This document shows, in pieces, positions 11,426 to 24,935 of a stretch of DNA of 64,000 bases; position 1 is the first letter of the stretch; each line of letters starts with the position of its first letter. A program made the position numbers and the translations under genes. The notes below the pieces were generated by a model. The model was not told the origin of the DNA. It ran no database searches and saw only the letters and a list, made by a program, of their open reading frames with translations. The stretch covers positions 682,001 to 746,000 of the forward strand of contig JAACJM010000015.1 in NCBI GenBank assembly GCA_013368315.1, written 5' to 3'. This stretch comes from Tetrapyrgos nigripes. Its lineage: Eukaryota; Basidiomycota; Agaricomycetes; Agaricales; Campanellaceae.

Positions 11426-12507
11426 CTAATGAAGACCTCCGGCATAGACCTTCTTCCAACTTGGCCTCTGATTCCAAGCATCCCAGTACTTTGCAACCTT
11501 ATCCGGCACTGGCTTCCCAAATGCCTTCTCCATCGCCTTCAACCCATTTTCCGGACCCGTAGCTCCCAAAGCTGCAAAAATCCTCGTCAACCAAGCCGCT
11601 AGGTGGAAGTCATCTTGTCCAGGCCTCTCTCCTCCCAAAAATTGTGCCGATTCCGGAAGGTATCCAGGCAGATCCTTCTGAATAAACGCCTCAATCCTCT
11701 CCAAATGCCCTTGAGAGCCCTGGAAGAAAGCTTGTTTACCAGCTTCGGAGACTTTACCCTGGTATATAGCGAGAAGGCTTCCGTTGGATTTGATTTTTTC
11801 TTCGTAGAACTGTTTGTGTGGTGCTCCTTCTGGTGTGGAGACGTGTCGTTCGAGAGCGGTTTGGCGGCCGGATAGGAAGAGTCCGGGAAGGCTGGTGGCT
11901 TTGGCTTGGAGTGTTACTTCGTCGGTCTGATTGAAAAAGAGCAGCATAATATGTGAGTATGTATTTTTCTATGCGTGACAAGCCATGATACTCACCGCCA
12001 GGAAAAATGCGAAATTAGGATCCAGACTGTCCTCGTGGATAATACGAATGAATTCCGTGCCCGCCTTTACAGAGACGGGAGCGTTCTTGATGAGATAGGA
12101 GGTTACATCCGCAGTGGAGGTGTAGGCTTTTCCGTCGGCTTCGAGGGTGGGCAGAGTCGCGTTTGGGTTCTACGGAATGTCACTATCATTCGGTGCATGC
12201 AAAGGAAAGATATGAGAGTTGGGACTCACGAGCTTGATGAAAGAAGGCTCAAAGTTTTCTCCATTGACAAGGTTAATGACCTTGGTTTCGATGGATCCTT
12301 CTGGGTAGAGGTCGGCTCTGGGGAAAAGAAAGTATGTCAGATGGAACCATGAAGGGCGAGGACGCGAATTTACATCAATAGCTCTGGGACTGTTCAATAA
12401 CCATACTAGTCAGTACCAGCTTCAAAAGATCTATCATCTAATACACAGTCCACGTACCAGCAGCCCACACAGAACCTGGAAAAGTGTAGAGAATTGGTTT
12501 GGACATA
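11426..12507 (-). CDS. Glutathione S-transferase
   Basis: Conjugates glutathione to electrophiles or acts in related thiol chemistry; cytosolic. ATG at 12507 begins MSKPILYTFPGSVWAA, then exons join to VPELLIADLYPEG, giving the thioredoxin-fold N-terminal domain. The cis-Pro segment PNATLPTLEADG is near 12125-12175. The C-terminal all-helical domain is a single exon (11426 to about 11940) and includes FLGGERPGQDDFHLAAWL, the N-capping/hydrophobic-staple region typical of GSTs. Total length is normal. It lies head-on to the EF-hand gene's promoter with a 144-bp gap. The class and substrate are not resolved. Confidence 0.85.
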
Positions 12508-13324
12508 TCTTTGAGGGTCAAAATCAGAAGTGTTGTTTAGGACGTTCCTGTGGATGGTGATGGCAAACTAATGGGACGCATCGTTTATAAGGTGCCCCTA
12601 ATCGTACCTCGGCGTGATACCCTATGTCATCCTATCATGTGAGGGAGAAGATCCTTACTGAGCGATTTCTCATCAATCCCGACTCCTTGAGCGAGATGTA
12701 TATAACAGTATACAACTCGCTTACGCTTATCCGGGCTTAAGGCTATGTATACCGGTTCGCGAAGAATCAACGACGTCCTCGAGACGTATCTTCAGTGTGA
12801 TATCGATATTTGAATCACCGTGACGGTAATCACCTGCTCGGTGTTGGTATAGAGGGCTTTCAGAGGTTCGGTCTCAGACCAAGATAGCTATCTGGATGAG
12901 TAAGTGCAATCTCACCATGCATAACACCGTTTCGCCGTTTTACGTCGCGTTAACGTTCTTGACAGACAAGTTCTTAATCATAACCACTGGGTGTGCCAAC
13001 TGCCACAAGGAATAACGCGAATGGGCCTAGGTTAAGATCAGGCTACGCTGCACTAACAGTGTCAGTAAGTTCGTTTCACAAGCCCTAACCAAGTAGGCTG
13101 GTGTAGGCCAGTTGCAGTGACATATACTATGTAACCTCACCCATTTTCTGCACGCACCCGCACCCCAATCCAGTCTTTCTCTCTTTCCTCAAGTGCTCCA
13201 GTAACCACAATGAATAGACGCCACGGATTAACAATGCAACAGCTTTGCTTTCTACTCCCAAGGTGAGTCTGCCAGCGCATTGTTGAAGATATTCAGCGCA
13301 TCTAATGGCCTTCGCAATTTGAAT
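12508..13324. other. Intergenic region ending in HET-family 5' flank
   Basis: No gene recognised up to about 13126. From about 13127 the sequence (CCCATTTTCTGCACGCACCC and a following pyrimidine-rich block) is a copy of the 5' flank that precedes the intact HET gene at 47898 (47388-47460) and a decayed copy at 25034-25100. So the promoter was duplicated with the HET gene. Confidence 0.5.
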
Positions 13325-14479
13325 CATGCACCTTCTAAACACCATAACCTTGAAGCTTCACGAGTTCTACTCCGATATCCCTACCTATGCCATCCTATCT
13401 CATACCTGGGACAGTGAAGAAGTTACATTCCAATTGGAACTAGATGGAGTTTACGGGACGCCATAACGGCATTGACGCGCATCCCTCCCATGTCTTCGAG
13501 GACGGTGATATGACGAGGTACAGCATAGCTCAGAAGATGTCATGGGCAGCTTTCAGGGAGACGACGAAGCCGGAGGACCAAGCATATTGCATGATGGGGC
13601 TCTTTGGAGTCAACATACCGCCTCTCTACGGCGAAGGATGTCTCAAGGCATTTATGCGTCTTCAGCAGGAGATCATCAAGGTTTCTGATGATTGCAGTAT
13701 CTTTGCGTGGATTGCACGGATTGGGGAGAAAGGACCCAGAGGGCTGTTTGCCAAATCTCCCTTCGAGCTCAGAATGTCCGGAGAAGTTGTGGTGTCGGAG
13801 ACGGGTACCATTGACGAAATATCATCATATACTTTCGCTAATAACGGTTTGCACATACACTTCCCTCTCGAGGAAGTCCCAGACCTCCCCAGTGACGACT
13901 CACACGGCGACGACAACCAGGGCCTGTTCCTTGCATCACTCCATTGTCAATCTAAAAAAGATGACATGTATCTATCTGTCTATCTTCGCAAGATAAATGG
14001 TCAACAATATGTTCGCTGTCGTGCAGACGAGTTGGCTCTCACTTCTGCACCTCCTGCACCGGACTCTTTGCAAAACCTGGTTGTGAAGGAGAACAAACAT
14101 CTTCCATTCTTCACTCGGCGCCAGGAGAGAGACTCTGCCGAGGAGTTAGTGGTTAGTGTCAAGCTTTCAGACACAATGACTTGGGACCGCCTTGTCTTTG
14201 ATGGTAGCTAGGACATTGAAGGTCCCATTACTGTCTGTGTCGCGAAATGGTGTTCCCTGTCTTTGGAATGTAGAGTTCGCAGTCCTAGCGGCACCTCGCA
14301 AACCTCTCTTGTCTTAAAGTTACTATGCTCTTGGAGCAATCTACTATTATTCAAGGTTGCGGAACGAAATCCTAGTAAGCGAAGTCTACCCGCCTATGTT
14401 GGTTGGTCGCCCCATGGACTTGCAGATACAATAATTCTTCCTTTGAGGAATGGTGATCTGGTATTGTTTCGATGCTGGA
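13325..14479 (+). pseudogene. HET-domain gene, copy 1, 5' two-thirds (deleted and stopped)
   Basis: Broken relative of the intact HET genes at 47898 and 52693. ATG at 13326 starts the family's first exon (HEFYSDIPTYAILSHTWD), but after TFQ about 345 bp are missing compared with copy 4. The deletion removes most of the HET core, including the WIDTCCIN and GWTLQELLAP motifs, and shifts the frame. From about 13438 the original frame can be followed (YSIAQKMSWAAFRETT, GLFGVNIPPLYGEG) to a TAG at 14209-14211 and on to 14479, where similarity stops and an inverted piece begins. Heterokaryon-incompatibility function is not possible from this copy. Confidence 0.8.
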
Positions 14480-15127
14480 CTACTGCTACTTGTTCGAGTT
14501 GCTGTACTCAAGAGTTATTTTACATCTAATTACTACTTATTGTTCGGACAGCCACTCGGAAATTCCAGGACTAGTACTTAGTAAAGTCGATTCGCAAAAG
14601 GTGAGAGCCAAGCTGAATGGTTCAAGTTGTTCTGGCTTCAATGGTGACCTTGACGGCAACAAATAGGTCGGGTAGGTTCAGTGTTGACGAAGTCTGGAGC
14701 TCCCCTGGCCAGTGGTCTGTTCTCTGACTCACGAGGTCTAGATAGGCGGCCAAATCCTGTTCCTGACCGTCAACCTCAAACTTTTGCCCACAGAAAGACA
14801 TATGCACCCATGGTACAACTCCTCGAAATCCAAGAGCCACGTCGAGTATCTCTTCCGGCAACCGCCATCCAATAACCTTGTATGTAAGGATTCTGAAACC
14901 GGACGGCTGGAAGGCAAGATATTGCCGGTCAGAACTGCAGTCCACGTCAAAGAAATCGAGGGAAGAAATCCGTTGAAGACGGGCCGGAGGTGACACACGC
15001 TCGTTGATTTCACTGGCACTATAAAACCCGCAGCTGGTGGCGTCAACTTCCTCATCAAAGCAGTAAGGGCATCTCCTCGAGGAAGATAGACAATCTCAAG
15101 GATCTTCTCCACATATTTTCCTGTGTT
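14480..15127 (-). pseudogene. HET copy 1, 3' third, inverted
   Basis: On the minus strand this segment encodes the C-terminal part of the same HET family: ILEIVYLPRGDALTAL, then SSLDFFDVDC, DVALGFRGVVPWVHM and VTIEARTT. These follow the order in the intact copies, and the family's 3' flank (TAATTAGATGTAAAATAA) follows. Downstream of 15127 the plus strand resumes the normal family 3' flank (GTGAATATAACC). So the segment is a simple inversion within what was one gene, with some 3' flank lost inside it. Confidence 0.8.
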
Positions 15128-15928
15128 GTGAGGCGAAATCCATAAGTGAATATAACCTTCATAATCGTTTAGTCATAGTGTCACAACGTCTAGCCTGGGG
15201 ACCAACCGCTCAGCTGCGCGAACCCTGGTAGGCCTCAGAGTTTATGACAATTTCTAACATACGGTCACCCTCGACGGTCATAAATGTTAATAACGTGTTA
15301 TTAACATGTCAGAAATACAGGTGTTATTTACTTTCGAATTTCTTACCCAGCCCTAGTTAGCTGCCTCGAGGAATAATGATAACGCAAATAGGTCAAGACC
15401 AGGCTAGTACTCTGTGCGCAGGAACTACTAACAGTGATAGTAAGTTCGTTTCACACCTAACCAAGATGTAGGCCAGTTGCCAGTGATGTAGTACATATGT
15501 ACCGGTACCGTTGCGTAGCGCCCTCACTTAAGCTTTCGAGCCCAAAATACTTCGAACTTGAGACTTGAGCGAGGAGTCAGGACCTAGTTGGAATCATCAA
15601 GACTGAGGTCCATGATTGGGATCAAGCAGGATAACAACACCCGCCTCTGCTCTCCTCCCCTCTCCATGGAGTCGACACAGCTCCACAAGTTTGCCTTGAC
15701 CAAAATGGCTCTGCACGCGTATGATCCAGCCTGAGGTTGGCCTGAGGTTGACCTGGTCAACTTCCCAAGGACGTCAACTTCAAGATCAGACATGTAAGTA
15801 CTTCCCGTGTTGACCGGAGACTTATAATATCTGCTGTCCGCGATTTCAGGACCAAATAGCATTGATTGCAACTGGCTGGCTGGAGAAGTTACCTTAGGCA
15901 GTACTGTGTAGTACTATAGCGACTGAGT

Positions 15929-16020
15929 GACAAGGATGATGAACGACAAGGATGATGAACGACAAGGATGATGAACGACAAGGATGATGAACGACAAGGA
16001 TGATGATGACGACGACGACA
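15929..16020. repeat. 16-bp tandem repeat, four perfect units plus a degenerate tail
   Basis: Unit GACAAGGATGATGAAC is repeated without change at 15929, 15945, 15961 and 15977, followed by a partial unit running into a GAC/GAT triplet tract. Minisatellite-like; no flanking gene uses it. Confidence 0.9.
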
Positions 16021-16397
16021 GTCACGACATTAGCAGTGTAGACACAGACTTTAGTAATACTTAGTACTGAGAGCTTGTCTCTGACAGATCAAGATCTACG
16101 CTAGCTGTTCCGCTACTACAAGATTGCAGATTGCAGTATGGATCAATCGATCACGCTTGTGCATAGAGACCGACAGACAGAGCGGCGAGCATGCATATGC
16201 GCGTTGAGTGAGGCAAAGCAGGGTATCGTTTTTGAAACACCGCATTCGAGTTAGTAGTAGTACCGCACAGATTCCTGTTCTGTCACCAATATGGCAAAGG
16301 TAACGTGTACTAGGATACTAAGTAAAATACCTTAAGTAGAATAGGAAGGTAGCGGCTCGACTGTTGCAGCGGCTAAGTAGCCAGGGTGAGCAGAGCG

Positions 16398-16443
16398 AAC
16401 CCGTCCCCAATTCCCATTTTAACCCGTCTCCAATTCCCATTTT
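16398..16443. repeat. 23-bp tandem duplication
   Basis: Two adjacent 23-bp copies, each starting AACCCGTC and ending CCCATTTT, differing at one base (CCCC versus CTCC). A recent small tandem duplication in non-coding sequence. Confidence 0.85.
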
Positions 16444-16944
16444 AGCCCGCAAGCCTCAAGGTTCAGGGCTCAAGCTACATATGTACATACAGCCGCTGTA
16501 ATGAATCGAGACGGTCAGTGTATGTACTGTCCGCACACCAGGACCTGAGGCACTGAGGATTTACCGCATCAATCCAAATTTTTTGACAGACACTGACTGA
16601 ATATGTTCATCACAGCGAGTCAGCGACCAGCCTGAACCTGGAACGTCGAGAGCGGCTCCCACTTCCACTGTTGCCTCAATGTTCTGGAGCGGCCGAGCCT
16701 CACGACCAGTTATCGGGGACTATTACCAAGAGTTGCCTCGACCGCTCCAGTTTCGCCCAGTTAGAATAGTACTTCGGAGCCGGGAGAAACGAGTAAAGGG
16801 ATGAAGTCATTAACCAATTCATTAGGACTATAGTTTCTCTACGACTATAGTAGTTTCTCTACTGATGAAATCGAAGATCCAAATGCCGTCTATATGTGCG
16901 TGCGCAAACCCGAGTAATGAAAACAATAATGTTGACAACAGAGT

Positions 16945-18080
<1,136 letters not shown>

Positions 18081-18327
18081 CGGGTCGTCTTGTTTTGGGA
18101 GACCGAGAAGAATGAGGTTGCCGATGCGGATGTTAAACCGGTCTGCGAGATAGCGAGTCCCAAAATGGAGGAAAAGAAAGGGACCAGTCAGAGACACAAA
18201 AAAGGTGACGAGCGGATGCACCATAATAAATAATAAGCCGTGTTCAATTGTGGTTTGTTTGCAGTTCCAGTTCAACTCTCCCCAAAACTCCCAATAGGGT
18301 TCTCTACTTGGCCCGTCGCTGGCGACG
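18081..18327. promoter_or_regulatory. Bidirectional promoter region (CBR1 / phosphatase)
   Basis: 247 bp separate the divergent start codons of CBR1 and the dual-specificity phosphatase, so both promoters must lie here. No specific binding site was assigned. Confidence 0.5.
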
Positions 18328-20486
18328 ATGAGCGAAATGGCTTCTACAGCGACGACCACCATCTCACGAAAGAAGCCTCTCAGGCCTCTCTCCATCGCTC
18401 CTCCCGTCGACAAACTCCCAATAACAGCCGTCGGCGACGCGGACGATGAGGTCTCGCCTAGGCCCCGTTCCCTCAGGAATCTCAAGCAGCTCTCCATCAA
18501 CCTCCCCTCAGCCCACTCTTCAACCCAGTCGCTCACCCTTTCCGACGCTCCTCTCCCTTCGGCGACCCTTCCCCGTCCCCGTCGGCCGTCGGTCATCTCT
18601 CTTCCGCCTTCCGCGAACCCCGCTACTACATCTCTTCTCCATCGCAAGGAAGAAGTCGGTGAACCAGCCGTGCCCTACGCAGACGGTCCTATCCAGATCA
18701 TCCCTGGTATCTGGCTAGGTTCCGAAGACAACGCCCGCGACTGGTCCGGTCTTATGGAACGAGGCATCAAGTCGGTACTGAACGTTGCGAAAGAGGTCGC
18801 TATTCCATTCGACTCCAATTATCCTTCTACTCTTCGTTCGACAGTGTCTACTCCCAATCTCAACGCCTCGATGTCGTCCAAGGCCACATATCATCCTCCT
18901 AATCCGGCGTCCGGCCGTCCAGGAATGCATTATCTCAAACTCATGTGGTCTCATGGTCAAAACGACCTTGTCGCACATGGCTTTAGTTCGGCGATGGAGT
19001 TTACAGATGCTGCTCTTGCTCGCAGTGAAGGTGTTCTTATCCAGTATGTCTTCTACTCCCTGTCCCGGAAGCTGTAGTGTTAACACCTTGACAGCTGTCA
19101 GTGTGGTATATCTCGTTCTGCCACGCTCGCCATCGCAATTGTCATGCGGGCGGCTGCGGAACGTTCTGCCTCTGTTCCATCAGAGATTTGGGCACTCAAG
19201 GGCATGCAAGGTGCATATGACTTTGTCAAGGAAAAGAGCAAATGGGTTGGTCCAAACATGTCGTATGTGGCTCAATCTGTCCTAGCTTCTCGTCTCTCAC
19301 GTTGGCCTGCAGGCTTATTTACCAACTTTTGGAGTATGAGAAGAAACTCAAGAGCGATTGTGGTTCACCTTCCTCTGATAGATCATCTCTTCTTGCTGAA
19401 GAGGAAGAGGAGTGGGGTCGCCGCAGGCGTCTACTTGATGAAGAGACTGATGAGGAAGATGAACGTGACAGTTCTGCTGTCCTTCAAGAGGCGCAGGCCC
19501 TTGACAAGGCGATGGAGGACCGCATTGTCGCTCGCAAGGCCTCGGCCTCTTCTTTGGCCTCTTCAACTGGTGTAGGCATGGGAGCTGTGTGGCGCAGTCG
19601 CTACGGTCATGGTCGGAAACGCACTGGTTCCACCGCCAGCAGTATACACAGTATACACACCACCAGCAACAGTATCATCAGTGAAGATCTAGTTGAAGAA
19701 GACGAAGAGCCTGCCCTACTTGGTACTGGTCATGCCTTTGATGAGAGCAGCGTAGAACGCGACATGACATCCGCGACAAATTCACCAGAAGAAGACAATG
19801 TAATAACGGTGTACCCCAAGGTTTCACGAGCAACAAAGACCGCACGTTTACCGCCGTCTGCCCCGGTCAGGAAGACTTCATTCAATCTTCCGCCCCCAGC
19901 TACGGCGTTTCGTTCTACGTTCGACCTCCCTCCCAAGCCCAAACTCAAAAAACGGCCAGCACCTCTCGGTGCTTTACCGGCTGTTCCCCCATCCCCCATT
20001 GCTATCATTATAGAATCTTCCGATTCATCACCCACAAAAGAATCATTAGCAGTTCTACCACCACCCGTGCAACAACCCACCACTGCAGTCCGCAAAACCA
20101 CTACCTCACTACCCCCCTTACCCCCGATGCGCACCCGGACCTTATCACGGCGGCCTGCACCGCCCCCGCTCCATCTACGCAACGTCCCCAAGACTCCAGG
20201 AAAATTCATTCCTCCCCCATCACAAGTATCCACACCTTCCCAATCTCAGACCCTCTTCCTTTTCCCACCTTCACCCACCAATCTTACAGCTACGGCTCGC
20301 ACGCCTTCAACGATGACTCTCACATCGTCGACAGGACCTGTACCTTTCCCCAGTCTCACGACTCCACGCGTGTCGACTTTTCGGGTTCATGGTCGCACGC
20401 GGTCATTTATCGGCTTGGCGGCGCCTGTTACTCCCACCACTGGGTTCTCAAAGGTGGACGTCAGAGGATACGTGGCACTAGAGTGA
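18328..20486 (+). CDS. Dual-specificity protein phosphatase (MAPK-phosphatase-like)
   Basis: Removes phosphate from Tyr and Ser/Thr, probably on a MAP kinase, by family. Exons 18328-19043, 19095-19262 and 19313-20486 give 685 residues. The N-terminal 110 residues are Ser/Pro-rich. The DSP domain starts at IIPGIWLGSEDNARDW (residues about 124-139). The active site HCQCGISRS is created only by splicing: CA at the end of exon 1 plus C at 19095 makes the His, then Cys(x5)Arg. AYDFVKEKSKWVGPNMSLIYQLLEYE completes the domain. The long C-terminal tail (about 390 residues) is Glu-rich then Pro/Ser-rich, suggesting regulation or docking. It resembles the Pmp1/Msg5 group; the exact kinase partner is unknown. 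Confidence 0.9.
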
Positions 20487-21855
20487 TCGTCTACGTTTGC
20501 GTTTGGTGCATACAGAAGCGTGGACCATGGTGCATGCGGCGTGTGTACCAGGCTGCTACCCAACCATAGCATGGTTATAGTTTCAGCCCAATAAGCTTTG
20601 AACCCTCGGCTGGTTTATGCACGCAGTTGGCCTTTTTCTAGCTTTTCTTTCCCTCTCCTCCTTGCTTTCTTGCTTCCGCTTGCGCTCACGTGTAAACCGC
20701 TCAGCTCGTTGATTTATTGATTGTGGTGTTATTGGATGTTGTGTATCCTTATTACAGATTCTGTTTTGCATCTGCATCTGGGTTGTGTCTTGCCATTCGA
20801 CAGTTCTTGTTTTTATTTTTTATTCTCTTTTTTCTTCTTCTCTTGAATTGGACCTCACCTCACACACAGACACATTGACTTATTGATTTATATTTCTCCT
20901 CCTGTCTTATCGTCTCCTCTCATCTCTCATTGCATGTCTATGTAATAGAGTGGATTGGATGCGGAATACTCGCCAGCGTCGTTCTTTTGTTGTTTCATAA
21001 TACCTGCTTTCGCCGGGTATTATCATCACTGTGGACTGGAATAACGAGTATCCCAGCATGTACAAAACGCTCGTTCTGCACATTCACACTCTGCATATTG
21101 CGTTTACTCTTACTCTTTTTCATCCGTTTTCATTGTGATTCATGTTAACCATGTATTACTATCACTATCCAGTATGAGCAGCTAAGCTGCCCATCAACTG
21201 CGGTCTGATGCGCACTCTGGTCCTGGCTTTGGTGGCCTATGTCCTTTCGATGACCTCGTCGTGGATAAGGTTCAGACCGACTACCTGCTCCTCCAGACCT
21301 TTTCTTCTCTTTTTCCTAAGATATATAGATAGACTTATGTCGCACGTATCTATGTACTTATTGTTGTATCTAGTTCACTTTCCGTTTCCGTCTCCTCTTC
21401 CGGTTCTCTTGCATCCCATCTGGCATCAACCTGGCATTGCATGTTTTTTAAAATTTTTCTTCTTTTTATTCGCATCTCATCGTATTGCGCCGACGTCGAC
21501 TATACGGTTCACATCTTTTCTTTGGTTTCTGCTCTTGGTATTTGTCATTGAGCTACCACCACCACTACCACTGTGCACACATAGCGCACATTGACATAGC
21601 GTATGGCGCATGTCTGGTTCCTAGGCTCTGTTGTATCATGTCGTTTTAATAGGAAACACTGTTTATGAGCCAGACCAACCAATCCTCCCCTACCAGTATC
21701 ATATGCATATGCTACCACTTTTAATTATGGAAAAATACATCTCGAAAGCCAAAAGCCTACATACACAGAAGTAAACCCGAACCCAACCCAACCCAAGCCT
21801 GTAACGTCCAGTTTCCAGATTTCAGACTAAAGTCGCCTCGCTGTAGTGTGCAAGA
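20487..21855. other. Long intergenic region, pyrimidine-rich
   Basis: About 1.4 kb between the phosphatase stop and the convergent TVP23 stop. It is T/C-rich on the plus strand with no recognisable coding signal; probably UTR sequence plus spacer. Confidence 0.4.
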
Positions 21856-23303
21856 CTAGCCAAACACCCTCCCAACACTCCTCTGTACAGCTCCAGTCAA
21901 AAGCTGTCCACCGATACCACCCAACCCTGGTATACTGCCCCAACCACCAATGTTTGAGGCCCAGCGTTGTTTTGCGTCGCGGTCACTGTGTGGTGTGGGT
22001 GTGGGTGACAAAAATTGGTGAGTTAAACTCAGAAAGAGGTGAGTTATACATAGCACGGAAAGAACGTACGCATATGTGAACCCTATTGCATTGGTCACGT
22101 TGAATACCAGTGCTAAGAGTACGATCGGGATAAATCTGTTTCAATGTGGGAGATGAGCGTTGGGCGGAACGTGGTGCGGTTGCGTGTCAGTAAACCTTGA
22201 CTGGAGGAGAGGGGGAGGGGAGGGAGGGAAAGGCGATGCGGTGCTGAAGGAGGCAATGTTACACGTACGCAAGGCCAAGTCGCAGTAGCGACACGATCAG
22301 TAGGGTTACCCAAAGGACTGGGAACACGTAGAGGGCGATCTGGATAGTAATAAATCAGAAGAAATGAAATGAAGCGTAGCTGAAGAATTGAGACACTATG
22401 TACTGACCCAAAACATCCTGCATTGGGGTTGCGGTTTTCATAGGATTAGAAGCACGGAACCGAGATCATGGTCAAGGTGTCATTCACCTGGCGTCGATTG
22501 GATTTGCAGGTCTTGAAGGCTGCGTGTATTTAATGGTTAGATGGTGTGTGGATCTGGAAGAGATGAATGACACGTACGTCTCGACTTTCAAATACCCAGT
22601 AGCTCTCTCCGTCATCGTCAACCTATCAGAAATCAAGATGAGGGTCCAGTCCTAGATCTCGCAAACGTACGACACACGCACTTGATTCCAAAACCTCAAT
22701 CCGACCAAGGTTCTTCCGGAAACATTCTGCAAAGATTTCAGCAAACGAATCAACGGGAGCACTGATATACTGATGGATTACCCGACAATTCCAAAAGTCT
22801 GCTGCAAGCAGGACTACGACAATAACTGACTGGATGAATGGTGAACGTTCTGCAGGTTAAGAGGAAAAGCGACGTACAAACAGGACATAGCTGTCCGTGA
22901 AGAAGCCTGATACGACATATACTCCTATGGCAGCAATTTTGAATAAATAGAGGAAAAATAACGCGACCGGATGCGCAGACTGCCGCGACACGTCAAATAC
23001 ATCAACTGGACACGAAGCACCGAAACATACCTGTCTGAATATTCCTGCTATGCCTGTAGCAAGACTCTATGAACCTCGACCCTCGTAGAATCGTTCCAGA
23101 AAGCACAAACCGGATTCTGCATCACTTTGTGTGGAAGCAAGACCAGTATTGCTGGACTGTGTTGCGCGATTGGTGGGGGTCAAGACGACAGGTTGTCGAG
23201 TACTAGCAGAGTTGGGATTTGCAGATCTGATATTTCCTGAGAGCTCGATGCTAGGATCATCTGGTTCGATAGTATTGTCGAGTAACGGCGTTGACACGCT
23301 CAT
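21856..23303 (-). CDS. TVP23: Golgi membrane protein TVP23 homologue
   Basis: Late-Golgi/TGN multi-pass membrane protein implicated in vesicle trafficking. ATG at 23303 opens a Ser/Thr-rich cytosolic tail. A 23-nt micro-exon then supplies GIAGIFRQ, leading into [17 protein letters not shown], the conserved TVP23 start. Further exons give [31 protein letters not shown], the [14 protein letters not shown] motif, NPIDS-x-x-FWIALYVFP and the C-terminal [16 protein letters not shown]...GGIGGQLL. About four transmembrane helices are visible. The order and the FWN and YWVFE motifs are diagnostic. Only 46 bp separate its ATG from that of the divergent membrane-protein gene. Confidence 0.9.
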
Positions 23304-23349
23304 TGTGGTGAAAGGAGTCTACTTAAGTACACGTGACTTATCTCTCCCA
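23304..23349. promoter_or_regulatory. 46-bp divergent intergenic space (TVP23 / membrane protein)
   Basis: The ATGs at 23303 (minus) and 23350 (plus) leave 46 bp. The contents include CACGTGA at 23331, an E-box-like word. Transcripts probably start inside each other's genes or leaders. Confidence 0.4.
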
Positions 23350-24935
23350 ATGAGCAACCACCAGGAGGAGCTGTCAGAGCACAGTGCTCTCCTTCCCAAT
23401 GTCTCCTTACCATCCATCTCTTCTGGTATTGCAAAAATCAATGCCCTAGGGCCAGATAGGCTCGACATGCTGTATTCCGAGACTGATGTCCTAAGACCTC
23501 AAGAGCTGTCAAATCATAGGACATTGCAGACAGCTTATTCACTCGCTGTTCTTCTCAGTCTACGTGCAGAGTATCAGAAGGTATCCCAGGGAACGAAAGG
23601 GAATTCATGGGATCAATGGTCCGCAGAGAAGGACGCGACACTCGCCATCAATGCAATCGAGAGGAATATTAAACAAGTCTGGACAGCTACTCTCAGGGAA
23701 TGCTCTAAACCTCAAGATATAGACACCGTGCTGTGGATGTCTATCCCTGCTGAAGAAGGAAAAGATAACACGGTTCGAGGTGAGTCTCAATCCAATTCAC
23801 AGCGTCGTTATTTTTCTAAAATATATACTAGTTGTGGATTTCTTGACACATCCAACACAAGCTCCTACTGAGGTACTGTCGCATCGGCTCATCCACTTGA
23901 GCCTCTTGGATCGCTGGAGAAGGGGTCCCTCCCTGGATTTTTCACGCTCTAGGCATTATCTCACTATTCGTTATGACGGGTTATGTACACCAAGGTAAGC
24001 TTCCCTTGTAAAATTCTTGGAGTCTTCTCACCTGCTTATTTAGGGTAGTACATGCAATTGAGCTGGTCATCAAGATTGTCTTCTTCGTTCTCCTGATGTC
24101 CTATACGCTCCATCCTCCGGACATGGCCATTATATACGCCGAGCCCTTGGAGGCAGTCGGTTGGAGAGAAGGATTTCTCATTTTTTTATCTTTGGCCTTG
24201 TCACTGAGTACCTTCTCTCTTTCAAACCTTCCTTCTTACATCACATTTCTTGCCTTCTTCTCCGCCCTTCCATCCGTGCCGCACCCAGAAAACCTGTCGT
24301 TTAGCTTTCTACTATTGAGTGTGTTCGTCCTACTTTTCCAACTCCATGAGCCGCACGCCCCCAGCCCGTTGTTCCTATTCCCCCACGAACGCACGCTTCC
24401 GTTTGCAGTTTTTCTCCACCAGGGGCTGCAGAAGACAGTCGGAAACTTGTTACTATTCTTCCTTCCTATACTACTTGTATCCACTTTCCTCCTTTCATCA
24501 TCTTTAGCGGACACGCCCTTCCCACCTCTGTTTTTTCAGCTGGCAACGGAGCCAACGCCAGTTGAAACTAGGACAGCATATTTCCTTCTCTCTTTCATGG
24601 TATTATTTGTTGGTGCGATATCTTTCTTCGTCACAATACCTACAGTTTCATTTTTGCCTTCACCCGAAACAAGCCATTGGGATCGTTATTCGGTCACCAT
24701 TGGAAACATTGCTCGGGCTTCATTCTTCCGTGAAGTGGTAGCATACTCTCAACCTTATCCCTTTCCTTCGGTCTTCAATGTCGTTCGTTTGATACTCGTT
24801 CGCATCCCTATAATCATCCTGGATTTGTTTGGCGTGGACCACCCGTTCATGGAAAAATTCGAGCGCATACTCTGGAGAGTGACTGTGGGTCCTGTAGTTC
24901 TTCTCGTTACAGTTTTAGCCATACCCCTGTCATAA
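23350..24935 (+). CDS. Conserved polytopic membrane protein, unknown function
   Basis: Exons 23350-23779, 23832-23994 and 24044-24935 splice cleanly to 494 residues. The first 210 residues are soluble and mostly helical (LQTAYSLAVLLSLRAEY; WSAEKDATLAINAIE). The rest has about seven hydrophobic segments (for example IVFFVLLMSYTL, FLIFLSLALSLS, LLLFFLPILLVSTFLL, FLLSFMVLFVGAISFFV). The pattern SNHRTLQTAY followed by WSAEKDA and LFLFPHERTLPF seems familiar from basidiomycete genomes as an uncharacterised protein, but I cannot name it. The open frame extends upstream of 23350 on top of TVP23, which I regard as accidental. Confidence 0.75.

Larger units (their letters stand above)
15128..16944. 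other. Gene-free region with short tandem repeats
   Basis: The first part (15178-15235) is the conserved HET 3' flank (CACAACGTCTAGCCTGGGG) also present at 35060-35110. Beyond that I find no gene. Two short tandem repeats are listed separately. Start-like and stop-rich frames only. Confidence 0.45.

Noticed and set aside
15929..16020. CRISPR-like direct repeats
   Set aside because: Units are contiguous with no spacers, in a eukaryotic genome; it is a minisatellite.
19020..19110. Dual-specificity phosphatase apparently lacking the active-site His (Gln before Cys)
   Set aside because: The unspliced reading is misleading; joining CA at 19043 to C at 19095 restores HCQCGISRS.
23131..23349. N-terminal extension of the membrane-protein frame over TVP23
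   Set aside because: It overlaps the first TVP23 exon on the other strand and has no ATG-linked conservation; ATG at 23350 is adequate.
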